Source: an uncultured Bacteroidia bacterium (GTDB lineage Bacteria > Bacteroidota > Bacteroidia > Bacteroidales > UBA932). Taken from it: DNA of 64,000 nucleotides. The stretch covers positions 1-64,000 of the forward strand of contig CADANY010000006.1 of NCBI GenBank assembly GCA_902789395.1, read 5' to 3'. Made by a program: the position numbers and the translations under genes. Below are positions 32,535-42,515 of the stretch, one piece after another. Numbering within the stretch: position 1 is the first letter of the stretch; every line of letters begins with the position of its first letter. The notes beneath the pieces are model-generated. The model was not told where the DNA came from, made no database searches, and saw only the letters and a list, made by a program, of their open reading frames with translations.

Positions 32535-33206
32535 TTATTTTTTCCAATTTTCTACTTCCCGGAGGATCCAGTCGGCAAAGACGTCGACGCCCTCTCCGGT
32601 CTTGGCACAGATCGGAATCACCTGCGCCTTGGGATTGCGCATCCGGACATATTCACGGCATTTGTCAATATCGAAATCAAAATACGGGAGCACATCGATC
32701 TTATTGATGACTACGACGTCGCAGACGGAAAACATCAGAGGGTATTTCAGCGGTTTGTCATCCCCTTCCGGAACGGAAAGGATCATGGCGTTCCGGCAAC
32801 TTCCGGTATCGAATTCAGCAGGACAGACCAGGTTGCCGACATTCTCCAGTATGACGAGGTCGAGATCCTCCATAGGGACGCTGTCCAAACCCTGCCGTGT
32901 CATCTCGGCATCCAGGTGGCACATCCCCCCGGTATGAAGCTGGATGGACGGAATACCCGTCGCCTCCTTGATTTTGACGGCATCGACATCACTGTCGATA
33001 TCAGCTTCCATTACGGCGATCCGGATCTTATCCTTTAAAAGATTGATAGTACGGATCAACGTCGTCGTTTTTCCACTTCCGGGAGATGACATCAGGTTGA
33101 GAAGATAGACTCCTTTCTTTTTTAATTCATCCCTAAGCTCATCCGCATCTATATTATTATCAGCAAAAATGCTTTTTTTGATTTCAATTATCTTGATTGG
33201 TTCCAT
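32535..33206 (-). CDS. hypB: Nickel-insertion GTPase HypB
   Basis: 223 residues. A SIMIBI GTPase that drives nickel delivery. Motifs: Walker A MSSPGSGKTTTL, EADIDSDVDA, the metal-site segment GGMCHLDAEM, ENVGNLVCPAEFD and the guanine motif VINKIDVLPY. The N-terminal CxxCGC nickel-storage motif of E. coli HypB is absent, as in H. pylori-type proteins. It is the first gene of the minus-strand operon; hypA is two genes downstream. Divergent from the DUF1846 gene. Confidence 0.92.
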   Translation of the reverse strand: MEPIKIIEIKKSIFADNNIDADELRDELKKKGVYLLNLMSSPGSGKTTTLIRTINLLKDKIRIAVMEADIDSDVDAVKIKEATGIPSIQLHTGGMCHLDAEMTRQGLDSVPMEDLDLVILENVGNLVCPAEFDTGSCRNAMILSVPEGDDKPLKYPLMFSVCDVVVINKIDVLPYFDFDIDKCREYVRMRNPKAQVIPICAKTGEGVDVFADWILREVENWKK

Positions 33207-33271
33207 GTGTTATTAAAAATCTTTGCAATTTAAGTATTCTGTCGGATTCTTCCAAATTCTTCGCCGTGATA

Positions 33272-33302
33272 TTGGTTTTTACGAAGTAAATTGCTACATT
33301 TG
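33272..33302 (+). promoter_or_regulatory. Promoter of the DUF1846 gene
   Basis: TTGG (33272-33275) then, about 20 bases on, TACATTTG (33295-33302), 32 bases upstream of the start codon. Confidence 0.55.
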
Positions 33303-33333
33303 TAACCCGTATTCAAGACAATCACTATATCTT

Positions 33334-34812
33334 ATGAAATACGGATTCGATAACGAAAAGTACCTCAAAATTCAATCTGAACACATCAAAAGCCGCATCG
33401 CCCAATTCGGCGACAAGCTCTACATGGAGTTCGGCGGAAAACTCTTTGACGACTATCACGCCAGCCGCGTTCTCCCGGGTTTCGAGCCGGACAGTAAACT
33501 CAAGATGCTGACTCAACTGAAAGACGATCTGGAAATCATCATCGTCATCAGTGCCATCGATATTGAAAAGAATAAAGTCCGCAGCGACCTCGGTATTACA
33601 TATGATGTCGACGTTCTTCGCCTGAGGGATGAATTCCTCGCACGCGGGTTCAGCGTCAACAGCGTTGTCGTAACCCATTTCAACGGCCAGTCTAGTGCTG
33701 ATGCTTATCGTAAGCGCCTGGAAAACATGGGCATTAAGGTTTATTACCACCATACGATCGAGGGATATCCCAATAACGTAGCGCTCATCGATTCCGATGA
33801 AGGATTCGGGAAAAATGACTATGTTGAAACGACAAAACCCCTTGTCGTCGTGACGGCTCCCGGTCCGGGGAGCGGGAAAATGGCCGTGTGCCTGAGCCAA
33901 CTCTACCAGGAGAACAAACGCGGGATCAAGGCCGGGTATGCCAAATTCGAGACGTTCCCGATCTGGAACCTGCCCCTGAACCACCCGGTCAACCTGGCTT
34001 ACGAAGCGGCCACAGCCGATCTGGAGGACGTCAACATGATCGATCCCTTCCACCTCGAAGCATATGGACAAATGGCGGTCAATTACAACCGGGACGTCGA
34101 AATCTTCCCGGTCATGAACGCCCTTTTCGATGACATTTATGGGGATACGCCCTACAAGTCTCCGACCGACATGGGAGTCAATATGATCGGCTACTGCATC
34201 AGCGACGACGAAGTGTGCCGGGAAGCCTCCCTCCAGGAAATCATCCGGCGCTACTATTCGGCCCTCTGCAACTTTGCAGACGGGAAAGCGGCCGAACATG
34301 AGGTCAACAAGATTGCCCTCCTGATGAAAAAAGCCAAGATTACGACAGCGGACAGGAAGACCACAGTCGCAGCAAGGGAAAGACTGGAAAAATCACATGT
34401 CGCCACCGCGGCAATAGAGCTTGAGGACGGAACGATCCTGACGGCGGAGACCAGTCCCCTCCTGGGACCGAGTGCAGCACTTCTGCTCAATGCACTGAAA
34501 CATATAGCCGGAATCGCGCACAACGTTAAACTCATTCCGCAGACGATGATTGAGCCGATCCAGAAAACGAAGGTCACCTATCTCCACGGCCATAATCCCC
34601 GTCTCCACACGGACGAGGTCCTCGTCGCTATTTCCATGATGAGCCTGATCGATGAGAATTGCAAACTGGCCCTCGACCAGCTTCCTAAACTTGCCGGTGC
34701 GCAGGTCCATTCCTCCGTCATGCTCAGCGAAGTCGACCGCAAGACATTCAAAAAACTCGGGATCGGCTTGACGTGTGATCCCGTGAGGAAACTGAAAGAC
34801 AGGCAGATATAG
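33334..34812 (+). CDS. DUF1846 domain-containing protein
   Basis: 492 residues, the usual length for DUF1846 (structures are known, the function is not). Characteristic stretches: KYGFDNEKYLKIQSEHIKSR at the start, VVVTAPGPGSGKMAVCLSQL (a P-loop-like segment), NLPLNHPVNLAYEAATADLE, MGVNMIGYCISDDEVCREAS and LHGHNPRLHTDEVL. Soluble, cytosolic. The start at 33334 was chosen because it lies just after the promoter box and begins the conserved sequence; upstream codons are AT-rich. It converges on serB with 5 bases between stops, and its terminator appears to lie inside serB (34905-34932). Confidence 0.9.
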   Translation: MKYGFDNEKYLKIQSEHIKSRIAQFGDKLYMEFGGKLFDDYHASRVLPGFEPDSKLKMLTQLKDDLEIIIVISAIDIEKNKVRSDLGITYDVDVLRLRDEFLARGFSVNSVVVTHFNGQSSADAYRKRLENMGIKVYYHHTIEGYPNNVALIDSDEGFGKNDYVETTKPLVVVTAPGPGSGKMAVCLSQLYQENKRGIKAGYAKFETFPIWNLPLNHPVNLAYEAATADLEDVNMIDPFHLEAYGQMAVNYNRDVEIFPVMNALFDDIYGDTPYKSPTDMGVNMIGYCISDDEVCREASLQEIIRRYYSALCNFADGKAAEHEVNKIALLMKKAKITTADRKTTVAARERLEKSHVATAAIELEDGTILTAETSPLLGPSAALLLNALKHIAGIAHNVKLIPQTMIEPIQKTKVTYLHGHNPRLHTDEVLVAISMMSLIDENCKLALDQLPKLAGAQVHSSVMLSEVDRKTFKKLGIGLTCDPVRKLKDRQI

Positions 34813-34817
34813 AGCCG

Positions 34818-36044
34818 TTACATTTTTCCCTGCTCGCCGAGATGGCTGTCCTTGAATCCAAGGAAATACAGGATGCCGTCCAACCCGAGCGTATTGATGG
34901 ACTGCCCCGCGTGCTTGACCACGCGGGGTTTTGCGTGGAAAGCGATGCCAAGGCCGGCCTCGGCAATCATCGGCAGGTCATTCGCGCCGTCACCGACGGC
35001 AATGGTCTGGGCCTGGTTGACATGCTCGCTCTGGGCGATGAGTTTCAGCAGGTCCGCTTTCCGGCGCCCGTCGACGACCTCCCCGACATAGCGTCCGGTC
35101 AGTTTCCCATCGTCGTCGATTTCCAGCTCGTTGGCATAGACATAGTCGATGCCATAGCGGCGCTGGAGGTACTCTCCAAAATAGGTAAAACCACCGCTGA
35201 GAATCGCAATCTTATACCCGCAGGTCTTCAGTACGGACATCAGGCGGTCCGTTCCCTCGGTTATCGGAAGGTGCTCGGCAATGTCCTGCATTACGCTGAC
35301 GTCCAGTCCCTTCAGGAGGGCGACGCGGCGCGTAAAACTCTCTTTGAAATCGATTTCGCCGCGCATGGCACTGGCCGTGATCGCACGGACCTCCTCCCCT
35401 ACGCCAGCCCGTTCTGCCAGTTCATCGATGCATTCTGTCTGGATCAGCGTCGAATCCATATCAAAGCAGATCAGACGGCGCATCCGGCGATACATATCAT
35501 CCCTTTGGAGCGAGAAGTCCATCCCGGTCTGCGAAGAGATCGCCATCAGTCTCGCCTGCATCGCAGAGCGGTCCTGCGGCGTTCCCCGGAGAGAGAACTC
35601 AATGCATGCCCGGACGTTTTTCTCTGGATTCTTGATGCTCATCCGGCCTGTAAGCCGTTTGATAGAATCGATATTCAGTCCCTGCTCGGCCACGACCTCA
35701 GCCGCCTGCTGGATCTGGAGGGCGGACAGGCTCCGGCCGATGACCGTCAGGATATACCGGTTTTTCCCCTGGCGGCCTGCCCACTGTTCATATTCATCAT
35801 CGGGGACCGGCTCGAACCCGATATTGACCCCGAGTTCAGTCGTCTTGAAAAGTAGTTCCTTCATTACCTGTCCGGAATGCGTATCTTCGATACGGATCAG
35901 GATACCCAGTGAGAGTGTACTGTGGATATCAGCCTGGCCGATATCCAGGATCTGGGCGTCATAGCGGGCAAGGATCTGCATCACGGAAGCCGTCAGTCCT
36001 GTCTGGTCGCGGCCTGTAATACGGATAAGAATCTGCTCTTTCAT
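34818..36044 (-). CDS. serB: Phosphoserine phosphatase with tandem ACT domains
   Basis: 408 residues. Two ACT domains (about 1-90 and 95-175; ITGRDQTGLTASVMQILARY begins the first) precede a HAD phosphatase domain with the nucleophile motif CFDMDSTLIQTECIDEL, motif II AILSGGF, and motif IV VGDGANDLPMIAEAGLGIAF. It performs the last step of serine synthesis from phosphoserine in the cytosol, and the ACT domains probably sense serine. A TATCTTTG box lies 24 bases upstream of its start. The 3' part contains a hairpin that works as a terminator on the other strand. Confidence 0.95.
   Translation of the reverse strand: MKEQILIRITGRDQTGLTASVMQILARYDAQILDIGQADIHSTLSLGILIRIEDTHSGQVMKELLFKTTELGVNIGFEPVPDDEYEQWAGRQGKNRYILTVIGRSLSALQIQQAAEVVAEQGLNIDSIKRLTGRMSIKNPEKNVRACIEFSLRGTPQDRSAMQARLMAISSQTGMDFSLQRDDMYRRMRRLICFDMDSTLIQTECIDELAERAGVGEEVRAITASAMRGEIDFKESFTRRVALLKGLDVSVMQDIAEHLPITEGTDRLMSVLKTCGYKIAILSGGFTYFGEYLQRRYGIDYVYANELEIDDDGKLTGRYVGEVVDGRRKADLLKLIAQSEHVNQAQTIAVGDGANDLPMIAEAGLGIAFHAKPRVVKHAGQSINTLGLDGILYFLGFKDSHLGEQGKM
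34905..34932 (+). terminator. Plus-strand intrinsic terminator inside the serB coding region
   Basis: CCCCGCGT pairs perfectly with ACGCGGGG around an 8-base loop and is followed by TTTT. It lies about 93 bases past the DUF1846 stop and reads as a terminator only on the plus strand, within serB codons. Confidence 0.5.
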
Positions 36045-36067
36045 GTCTGAGGTACTTTTAGTCCACG

Positions 36068-36075
36068 CAAAGATA
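36068..36075 (-). promoter_or_regulatory. Promoter -7 box of serB
   Basis: The minus strand reads TATCTTTG, 24 bases before the serB start. Confidence 0.5.
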
Positions 36076-36129
36076 GCAATTAATCGATTGATTTCGTAAA
36101 TTTACGTTTTCTAAAAGTGATTATGCACT

Positions 36130-39100
36130 ATGCAACAACATACGCTTCAACTCTCCGGCCGTGAATGTCAGCTATTTGCCCTTGAAAGCCCCCGGTTCAT
36201 CCTGATCCAGACCCTGGGCAGGCACGAGCGGGAGGGCATATCTTCCCTGATGGAAATGATCGGGGAAAAGACACATGTGCCTTTTGTCTCTGCCGCATTC
36301 CAGATCCTGGACTGGGATATGGACCTGACGCCTTGGCCGGACCCGGCGATCAACCGGGATCCGGCGCTGGGATCCGGTGCTCCCTTGACCCTCCGGTTCG
36401 TAACGAATGAGCTTCTTCCCCGTTTACGATCCATGTACGGCCCGCTTCCCGTCATCATCGGCGGCTACTCCCTCGGCGGATTGTTTGCCCTATGGGCTTC
36501 GATGCAGACGGATCTTTTCGCCGCCGTTGCTGCCGCATCTCCATCCTTATGGATCCGGGATTGGATGGCCTATGCCCGCGAACACCCGGTCAGGACGGGA
36601 GCCGTCTATCTCAGCCTCGGAGACCAGGAAGAGCACGTCCGCAACCGTTCGATCGCCGGAGTCGGAGATGCCGTACGCGCAGAATATGAGCTCCTGAAAA
36701 GACAGCTCGGAAGGAACCGGTGCACCCTTGTATGGAATGCCGGAGGCCATTTCCAGGATGGAGAACGGCGTCTCGCTGACGCGTTTGCATGGTGTCTCAA
36801 TACCTTGACTGCCGCTTCCTGCATCCAGATCCGCGGGGCCCGTGTCCATAATCTCAAAAACATCGATGTGGATATTCCTCTCGGAAAGATCGTCGGCATC
36901 GCCGGCGTATCCGGAAGCGGGAAATCGTCCCTTGCACTCGGGGTACTCTATGCGGAAGGCTCCCGCCGGTATCTGGACTCCCTTTCGACCTATACCCGCC
37001 GCCGGATGACCTTTTCGGCCAAGGCGGATGTAGATGATATTCTCCATGTACCCGCCTCGATCGCACTCCACCAGCGCCCCGGCGTCCCCGGGATCCGCTC
37101 GACCTTCGGGACCGGAACGGAACTCCTGAACAGCCTCAGGCTGATGTTCTCACGCCTGTCCAGCCACCGCTGTCCGAACGGACACTACGTTCCCCCTACC
37201 CTTGCCGTAGCGGCGGAGCAGGAAATCGTCTGTCCCGAATGCGGCGCCCATTTCTACGCTCCGGGCGCCGAGGATCTTGCCTTCAACAGCCAGGGAGCCT
37301 GCAAATGCTGCGGCGGGACCGGCATCGTCCGGACCGTTGATGAATCGACCCTTGTTCCCGACGAGAATCTGACAATAGATGAAGGAGCCGTCGCTCCCTG
37401 GGGATACCTGATGTGGTCCCTGATGAAAGACATTGCACGGGAAATGGGTGTCCGGACGGATGTCCCGTTCAAAGATCTGACCCCTGAGGAAAAAGAAATC
37501 GTCTACCACGGACCTGCGGAAAAACGGCACATTATCTATAAGAACGAGAAGACAAACGGATTCGCGGAAATGGATTTCACCTACTACAGCGCCGTGTATT
37601 CCGTAGAAAATGCCCTGTCGAAGGTCAAGGATGAGAAAGGGATGAAACGGGTGGAGAAATTTTTAAAAGAAGATCCTTGTCCGGAATGCGGAGGATCCCG
37701 CCTGAGCGATGCGGCTAGGGCTCCCCGCCTGCGGGGCATTTCACTCGCAGACGCATGCAGGATGACACTGGACGAACTGATCCTCTGGGTCAAGGGAGTC
37801 CCGGCGTCACTCCCGGCTGAGATGCGGCCGATGGCAGAGAGCATCTGCGATTCATTTCTCGGCGTTGCGCGTCGGCTTGTCGACCTTGGGCTGGGCTATC
37901 TCTCCCTCGACCGGTCTGCCTCTACCCTGTCGACCGGCGAGCGGCAGCGGATGCAGCTTGCCCGTACGGTAAGGAATCGCACGACCGGCGTTCTGTACGT
38001 CCTCGATGAGCCCTCGATCGGTCTGCACCCCTCGAACATTGTCGGTCTGAGCGGTGTCATGCACGACTTGGTTGAAGACGGGAATTCTGTCATTCTGGTC
38101 GATCACGATACGCAGATCCTCAAGGAGGCCGACTGGATCGTCGAGATGGGACCGTCCGCAGGGGCGGATGGCGGAACCGTCATCGCGGAAGGTACGATTC
38201 CCGGGCTCGCCGCCAATCCGGCTTCGAAAATCGGTCCCTTCCTGAAAGGAGACGTACTCACTCCGAAAGGTCCATCCCCGGATCTCTTTATGGCGGGGCG
38301 GATCCATCTGTCGACGGGAGAGATCCATACCGTCCATCCGCTGGAAGTCGATATACCGAAAGGAAAACTGACCGTCGTCACCGGCGTTTCCGGTTCCGGA
38401 AAGACGACGATGGTCCTCGAGAGCCTCGTTCCCGCACTCGAGGCATGGACCAAAGGGACCAGGATGCCGACCCATGTGAACGGGATTGACGCCCCGGGGA
38501 TCGCCCATGTCAAACTCATCGACGCAACCCCGATCGGGATCAATATCCGTTCGACTGTCGCCACTTATGCCAACGTCCATGATGAGCTCAGGAAAGTCTA
38601 CGCCAAAACCCCCGACGCCAGGACTGGAGGATGGAAGGCCGGTGATTTTTCATACAACACAGGAGATCTCCGATGTCCGGTTTGTGACGGAACCGGAACA
38701 ATCAGCCTTGATATCCAGTTCCTCCCGGATGTCGATATCCCCTGCCCGGAATGCCGCGGCTCCCGTTACGGAAAAGCAGCCCAGCGGATCCTGTATACCA
38801 ACAAATCAGGGGAAAGCCGCTCACTTCCCGCTCTGATGGAGATGGATGTAGCCAAGGCCCGCCTTTTCTGCCGGGACCTTCCCCTTGTCCGGGATCGTCT
38901 TTCCGTGCTCGAATCGCTCGGACTCGGCTATCTGACACTCGGAGAACAAACCCCGAGCCTGTCGGGAGGGGAAGCCCAGCGTCTCAAACTATCCAGTGAA
39001 ATGGGGCGCATCCAGACCGACTCTCTCTTCGTTTTTGACGAACCTTCGATCGGTCTCCATCCCCTCGATGTCGAAACGCTGATGCAGGTATTCCACACGC

Positions 39101-39279
39101 TGATTGCATCCGGTGCGACGGTCGTTGTTATCGAACATGACCTCGACATTATCCGGCAGGCGGATTATGTGATCGACATGGGACCCGGTGGCGGCAAGTC
39201 CGGCGGCATGATCGTTGCATCCGGTTCTCCGGCAGAAATAAAAGACCACCCTGGAAGTATAACTGGAAAATATTTGTAA
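36130..39279 (+). CDS. Esterase fused to a short UvrA-like ABC ATPase
   Basis: 1049 residues in one frame. Residues 1-225 are an alpha/beta hydrolase of the esterase-D type: nucleophile Ser114 in GGYSLGG, Asp165 in LSLGDQEE and His207 in [10 protein letters not shown] form a plausible triad. From about 232 a UvrA-like protein begins ([20 protein letters not shown]) with Walker [10 protein letters not shown] near 259, zinc cysteines [22 protein letters not shown] and [20 protein letters not shown] signatures LSTGERQRM (about 600) and LSGGEAQRL (about 943), and a second Walker [10 protein letters not shown] (about 754). The first Walker A to signature distance is about 340 residues, some 110 fewer than in UvrA, which fits absence of the UvrB-binding insertion as in UvrA2/DrrC-type proteins. 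No methionine near the junction could start a separate UvrA. The rhodanese/MBL gene follows after one base. Confidence 0.88.
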   Translation: MQQHTLQLSGRECQLFALESPRFILIQTLGRHEREGISSLMEMIGEKTHVPFVSAAFQILDWDMDLTPWPDPAINRDPALGSGAPLTLRFVTNELLPRLRSMYGPLPVIIGGYSLGGLFALWASMQTDLFAAVAAASPSLWIRDWMAYAREHPVRTGAVYLSLGDQEEHVRNRSIAGVGDAVRAEYELLKRQLGRNRCTLVWNAGGHFQDGERRLADAFAWCLNTLTAASCIQIRGARVHNLKNIDVDIPLGKIVGIAGVSGSGKSSLALGVLYAEGSRRYLDSLSTYTRRRMTFSAKADVDDILHVPASIALHQRPGVPGIRSTFGTGTELLNSLRLMFSRLSSHRCPNGHYVPPTLAVAAEQEIVCPECGAHFYAPGAEDLAFNSQGACKCCGGTGIVRTVDESTLVPDENLTIDEGAVAPWGYLMWSLMKDIAREMGVRTDVPFKDLTPEEKEIVYHGPAEKRHIIYKNEKTNGFAEMDFTYYSAVYSVENALSKVKDEKGMKRVEKFLKEDPCPECGGSRLSDAARAPRLRGISLADACRMTLDELILWVKGVPASLPAEMRPMAESICDSFLGVARRLVDLGLGYLSLDRSASTLSTGERQRMQLARTVRNRTTGVLYVLDEPSIGLHPSNIVGLSGVMHDLVEDGNSVILVDHDTQILKEADWIVEMGPSAGADGGTVIAEGTIPGLAANPASKIGPFLKGDVLTPKGPSPDLFMAGRIHLSTGEIHTVHPLEVDIPKGKLTVVTGVSGSGKTTMVLESLVPALEAWTKGTRMPTHVNGIDAPGIAHVKLIDATPIGINIRSTVATYANVHDELRKVYAKTPDARTGGWKAGDFSYNTGDLRCPVCDGTGTISLDIQFLPDVDIPCPECRGSRYGKAAQRILYTNKSGESRSLPALMEMDVAKARLFCRDLPLVRDRLSVLESLGLGYLTLGEQTPSLSGGEAQRLKLSSEMGRIQTDSLFVFDEPSIGLHPLDVETLMQVFHTLIASGATVVVIEHDLDIIRQADYVIDMGPGGGKSGGMIVASGSPAEIKDHPGSITGKYL

Positions 39280-39280
39280 T

Positions 39281-40315
39281 ATGTTGATTATGACTTTGAT
39301 TATCACTCTTTTCCTGCTTTTGACATCAAAAGGGGAATTTCAAAACCTTGATATTCCTACCTTCAAAGAAAAAATCATCGACAATCAGGTCGTTCTCATC
39401 GATGTCCGCACAGCTGAGGAATTCGAGGCCGGGCATATCCCCGGGGCAATCAACATAGACTGGTACGGTTCCGATTTCCTTCAGAAGGCGGAACAGGTCT
39501 GCACGAAAGACAAGCCTGTCGCTTTGTACTGCCGGAGTGGGAAAAGAAGCCTTGCAGCCGCCGTCAAAATGACACGAAGCGGATATCAGGTCCTCAATCT
39601 GAAGGGCGGATTCAACACCTGGCAAGAAGCCGGCGAGCCCGTTACCCGCTATGAGGTTGAGACGTTCCATACGAATAGCGGCAAAGCCGTCTGGATCACG
39701 CTGATCAAGCACGGTTCGCTGGCGATTTCCTACGATGGTCTCTCCATCCAGGTCGATCCGGTTTCCGGGCTCGGGAGACCCACGGACTATGCGGCGGAAT
39801 TCCCGAAAGCCGATGTCATTCTCGTCACTCATGAACACGGTGACCATCTCGATCAAACGGCCCTGGAGGCTCTTACCAAAGAGAGTACCCGGCTGATTCT
39901 CAACGGGACCAGTGCGAAGAAGATCGGTCGGGGCGAGGTTATCGGGAACGGGGAGACATGGACCCTGCCCAAAGGAATCATCCTCGAGGCTGTTCCTGCC
40001 TACAATACGACGCCGGGGCGGGAGAAATTCCACCCGAAAGGGAACGGAAACGGCTATGTCCTGACCTTGGACGGACTGAGAATCTATATCGCCGGAGATA
40101 CGGAAGATATTCCTGAAATGGAAAATCTCAAAGATATTGACATCGCCTTCCTGCCTGTCAATCAGCCCTATACCATGACGGTCGGGCAATGTGCGGCCGC
40201 AACCCGGATGATCCGTCCGAAGGTGTTGATCCCTTATCACTTCAGTGATACGGATCTGACCGGACTGCAAGAACTGCTGCCCGGTCAGAAAATACTGTTT
40301 AGGAATATGCAGTAG
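39281..40315 (+). CDS. Rhodanese and metallo-beta-lactamase fusion protein
   Basis: 344 residues. A hydrophobic N-terminus (MLIMTLIITLFLLLTS) suggests export or anchoring. Residues about 24-122 form a rhodanese domain with active-site Cys84 in ALYCRSGKRSL and the end LKGGFNTWQEAGEP. Residues about 130-344 form a beta-lactamase fold of the UlaG-like type: ISYDGLSIQVDPVSG, the metal motif HEHGDH at 184-189, and YIAGDTED. Sulfane-sulfur handling with a hydrolase is known in persulfide dioxygenase fusions, but this MBL half is more like the lactonase group. The start codon follows the stop of the esterase-UvrA gene by one base, so they form an operon. Confidence 0.82.
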   Translation: MLIMTLIITLFLLLTSKGEFQNLDIPTFKEKIIDNQVVLIDVRTAEEFEAGHIPGAINIDWYGSDFLQKAEQVCTKDKPVALYCRSGKRSLAAAVKMTRSGYQVLNLKGGFNTWQEAGEPVTRYEVETFHTNSGKAVWITLIKHGSLAISYDGLSIQVDPVSGLGRPTDYAAEFPKADVILVTHEHGDHLDQTALEALTKESTRLILNGTSAKKIGRGEVIGNGETWTLPKGIILEAVPAYNTTPGREKFHPKGNGNGYVLTLDGLRIYIAGDTEDIPEMENLKDIDIAFLPVNQPYTMTVGQCAAATRMIRPKVLIPYHFSDTDLTGLQELLPGQKILFRNMQ

Positions 40316-40317
40316 CG

Positions 40318-41175
40318 CTACCTTCCCTGCATCCTCCCGAGGAAGCAGTGGATGGTATTTTTCATCAGCATGGCAATCGTCATCGGGCCGACTCCGCCGG
40401 GGACCGGCGTAATCCACGAGGCAACCTTCTCACAGGATGCGAAATCGACGTCTCCGCAGAGTTTTCCTTCCGCATTCCGGTTCATCCCAACGTCGATGAC
40501 GACGGCACCGGGCTTTACCATATCACCCGTTACAAGCCCAGCCTTTCCAACAGCGACGACAAGGACGTCGGCATTCCGGCATACGGCCCCAAGGTCCGCG
40601 GTGCGGGAATGGGCGATGGTCACCGTCGCATGGCGGTCCAGCAGAAGCTTGGCCATGGGCTTGCCGACAATATTGCTGCGGCCGACAACAACGGCATTTT
40701 TGCCTTTGAGTTCGCAGCCGATCGTATCCAGCATGCGCATGACCCCAGCAGGCGTACACGGGACAATGCAGTCCTTTCCAAGCCACAGACCGGCCACGTT
40801 TCCGGGGTGGAACCCATCCACATCTTTTTCCCGTGATATTGTATCAATGACTTTCTCCTCGTCGATATGCTTCGGGAGCGGCAGCTGGACCAGGATCCCA
40901 TCGACTCCCGGATCCTCATTGAGGTCCCGGATCTTTCCGAGCAAGGTCTCCTCGGCGATATCGGCCGGTAGTTCGATCAACTGGGAATCCATTCCCGTAT
41001 AGGCAGCCGCTTTGACCTTGTTACGGACGTAGACCTGGCTGGCCGGGTTCTCCCCTACGATAATGACGCAGAGGCAGGGCTTCCGTCCATAGCGGGCTTC
41101 CAGTTCGCCGACTTCGGTACGGACCTCGTCCTTGACGAGCGCACTCAGGGCTTTTCCATCAATAATATTTCCCAT
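40318..41175 (-). CDS. folD: Bifunctional methylenetetrahydrofolate dehydrogenase/cyclohydrolase
   Basis: 285 residues, full-length FolD. It oxidises methylene-THF to methenyl-THF and hydrolyses it to 10-formyl-THF, the formyl donor that PurH uses two genes upstream. Motifs: [18 protein letters not shown] with the catalytic lysine, [14 protein letters not shown], the dinucleotide motif [18 protein letters not shown] and the end [17 protein letters not shown]. It is the last gene of the pur operon, 6 bases after purD. Confidence 0.96.
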   Translation of the reverse strand: MGNIIDGKALSALVKDEVRTEVGELEARYGRKPCLCVIIVGENPASQVYVRNKVKAAAYTGMDSQLIELPADIAEETLLGKIRDLNEDPGVDGILVQLPLPKHIDEEKVIDTISREKDVDGFHPGNVAGLWLGKDCIVPCTPAGVMRMLDTIGCELKGKNAVVVGRSNIVGKPMAKLLLDRHATVTIAHSRTADLGAVCRNADVLVVAVGKAGLVTGDMVKPGAVVIDVGMNRNAEGKLCGDVDFASCEKVASWITPVPGGVGPMTIAMLMKNTIHCFLGRMQGR

Positions 41176-41181
41176 AATCAG

Positions 41182-42510
41182 CTATTTTTCGAATGCTATG
41201 TGTGCAATGTCTTTTCTGTAAAATAGATTCTCGCAAGAGATCTTCCCCACCTCGGCATAGACCCGGTCACGGGCATCGGAGAGGTCCGTTCCGCCGGAGA
41301 CGACCATCAGGACGCGGCCGCCGCTGGTCGAGACCTTTCCGTCCCGTACGGAGGTTCCCATGTGGTACACCTTAGCTTCTACCTGATCCAGTCCGGCGAT
41401 CTCATAGCCTTTCTCATAGTGGCCGGGATAGCCTTTTGAAGCCAGGACGACGCCCAGGGTCACGCCTTCGGACCAGACAGGTTCAGCGACCGGCTTACCG
41501 GTTGCCACGCCCTCGAAGATATCGTAGATGTCACTCTTCAGCAACGGGAGAACGACTTCCGTCTCCGGATCGCCGAAGCGCGCATTGAACTCGATCACCT
41601 TGATTCCTTGCGGCGTTTTCATGAGACCGCCGTAGAGTACGCCCGAGAGGGGCAGGCCCTTCGCACACATGGCCGCTGCCGCCTTGCACATGATCTCCTT
41701 ATAAGCGAATGCACGGTCCTCATCCGTAATGAAAGGAAGTCCCGTATAGGCACCCATTCCGCCGGTATTGGGCCCCTTGTCGCCGTCAAAGGCCCGTTTA
41801 TGGTCCTGCGACAGAGGCATGGGATAAACCCGTTCCCCGTCGACGAAGCAAAGGAAAGAGAATTCAGGCCCGGTAAGGAAATCTTCTACCACTACGCGTC
41901 CCTTACCGAAGGTATGGTCCAGTAGCATATCGGAAAGTGCGTCATGGGCTTCCGACTCGTTCTGTGCGATCACAACTCCCTTTCCGGCGGCAAGTCCATC
42001 GTACTTGAGGACGGCGGGGAAAGGACGGGACAGCACATAGGCCAGCGCATCGTCGAAATCGGAGAAACTGCGGTAGGCTGCAGTAGGGATTCCCGCGCTT
42101 TCCATCAGTTCCTTGGCAAACTCCTTGGAACTCTCGATGGCCGTCGCCGCCTGCGTATGGCCGAAAATCTTAAGACCGGCCTCCCGGAATGCATCTACGA
42201 TACCAGCGGCAAGGGCAGCTTCGGGGCCAACCACGGTGAGGTCTACTTCATGCTCCTGAGCGAAAGCCTTGAGGCCTTCCACGTCGGTGTCTTTCAGCGG
42301 TACGTTGAAAGCCAGTTCTCCGATACCGGCATTTCCGGGGGCACAGTAGATTTTCTCTACCTGGGGACTGCGGCTGAGGGCATCCACAATGGCATGCTCC
42401 CGTCCGCCGCTACCGATAACCAGTACGGTTTTCCCGAGACAGTCTTCCAGATTGATTTCCCGGACTCCGACGGAGGATTGCTGGGAAGGAAGAGGATAAA
42501 CGAGGCCCAT
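41182..42510 (-). CDS. purD: Phosphoribosylamine-glycine ligase
   Basis: 442 residues. GAR synthetase joins phosphoribosylamine and glycine with ATP (second purine step). An ATP-grasp enzyme: VLVIGSGGREHAIVDAL, CAPGNAGIGELA, VVGPEAALAAGIVDAF, LKYDGLAAGKGVVIA and EFNARFGDPETEVVLP. The only in-frame ATG gives about 24 residues before the usual VLVIGSGG start, a slightly long N-terminus; a GTG within it may be the true start. Follows purH by 5 bases. Confidence 0.95.
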   Translation of the reverse strand: MGLVYPLPSQQSSVGVREINLEDCLGKTVLVIGSGGREHAIVDALSRSPQVEKIYCAPGNAGIGELAFNVPLKDTDVEGLKAFAQEHEVDLTVVGPEAALAAGIVDAFREAGLKIFGHTQAATAIESSKEFAKELMESAGIPTAAYRSFSDFDDALAYVLSRPFPAVLKYDGLAAGKGVVIAQNESEAHDALSDMLLDHTFGKGRVVVEDFLTGPEFSFLCFVDGERVYPMPLSQDHKRAFDGDKGPNTGGMGAYTGLPFITDEDRAFAYKEIMCKAAAAMCAKGLPLSGVLYGGLMKTPQGIKVIEFNARFGDPETEVVLPLLKSDIYDIFEGVATGKPVAEPVWSEGVTLGVVLASKGYPGHYEKGYEIAGLDQVEAKVYHMGTSVRDGKVSTSGGRVLMVVSGGTDLSDARDRVYAEVGKISCENLFYRKDIAHIAFEK

Positions 42511-42515
42511 GACAA

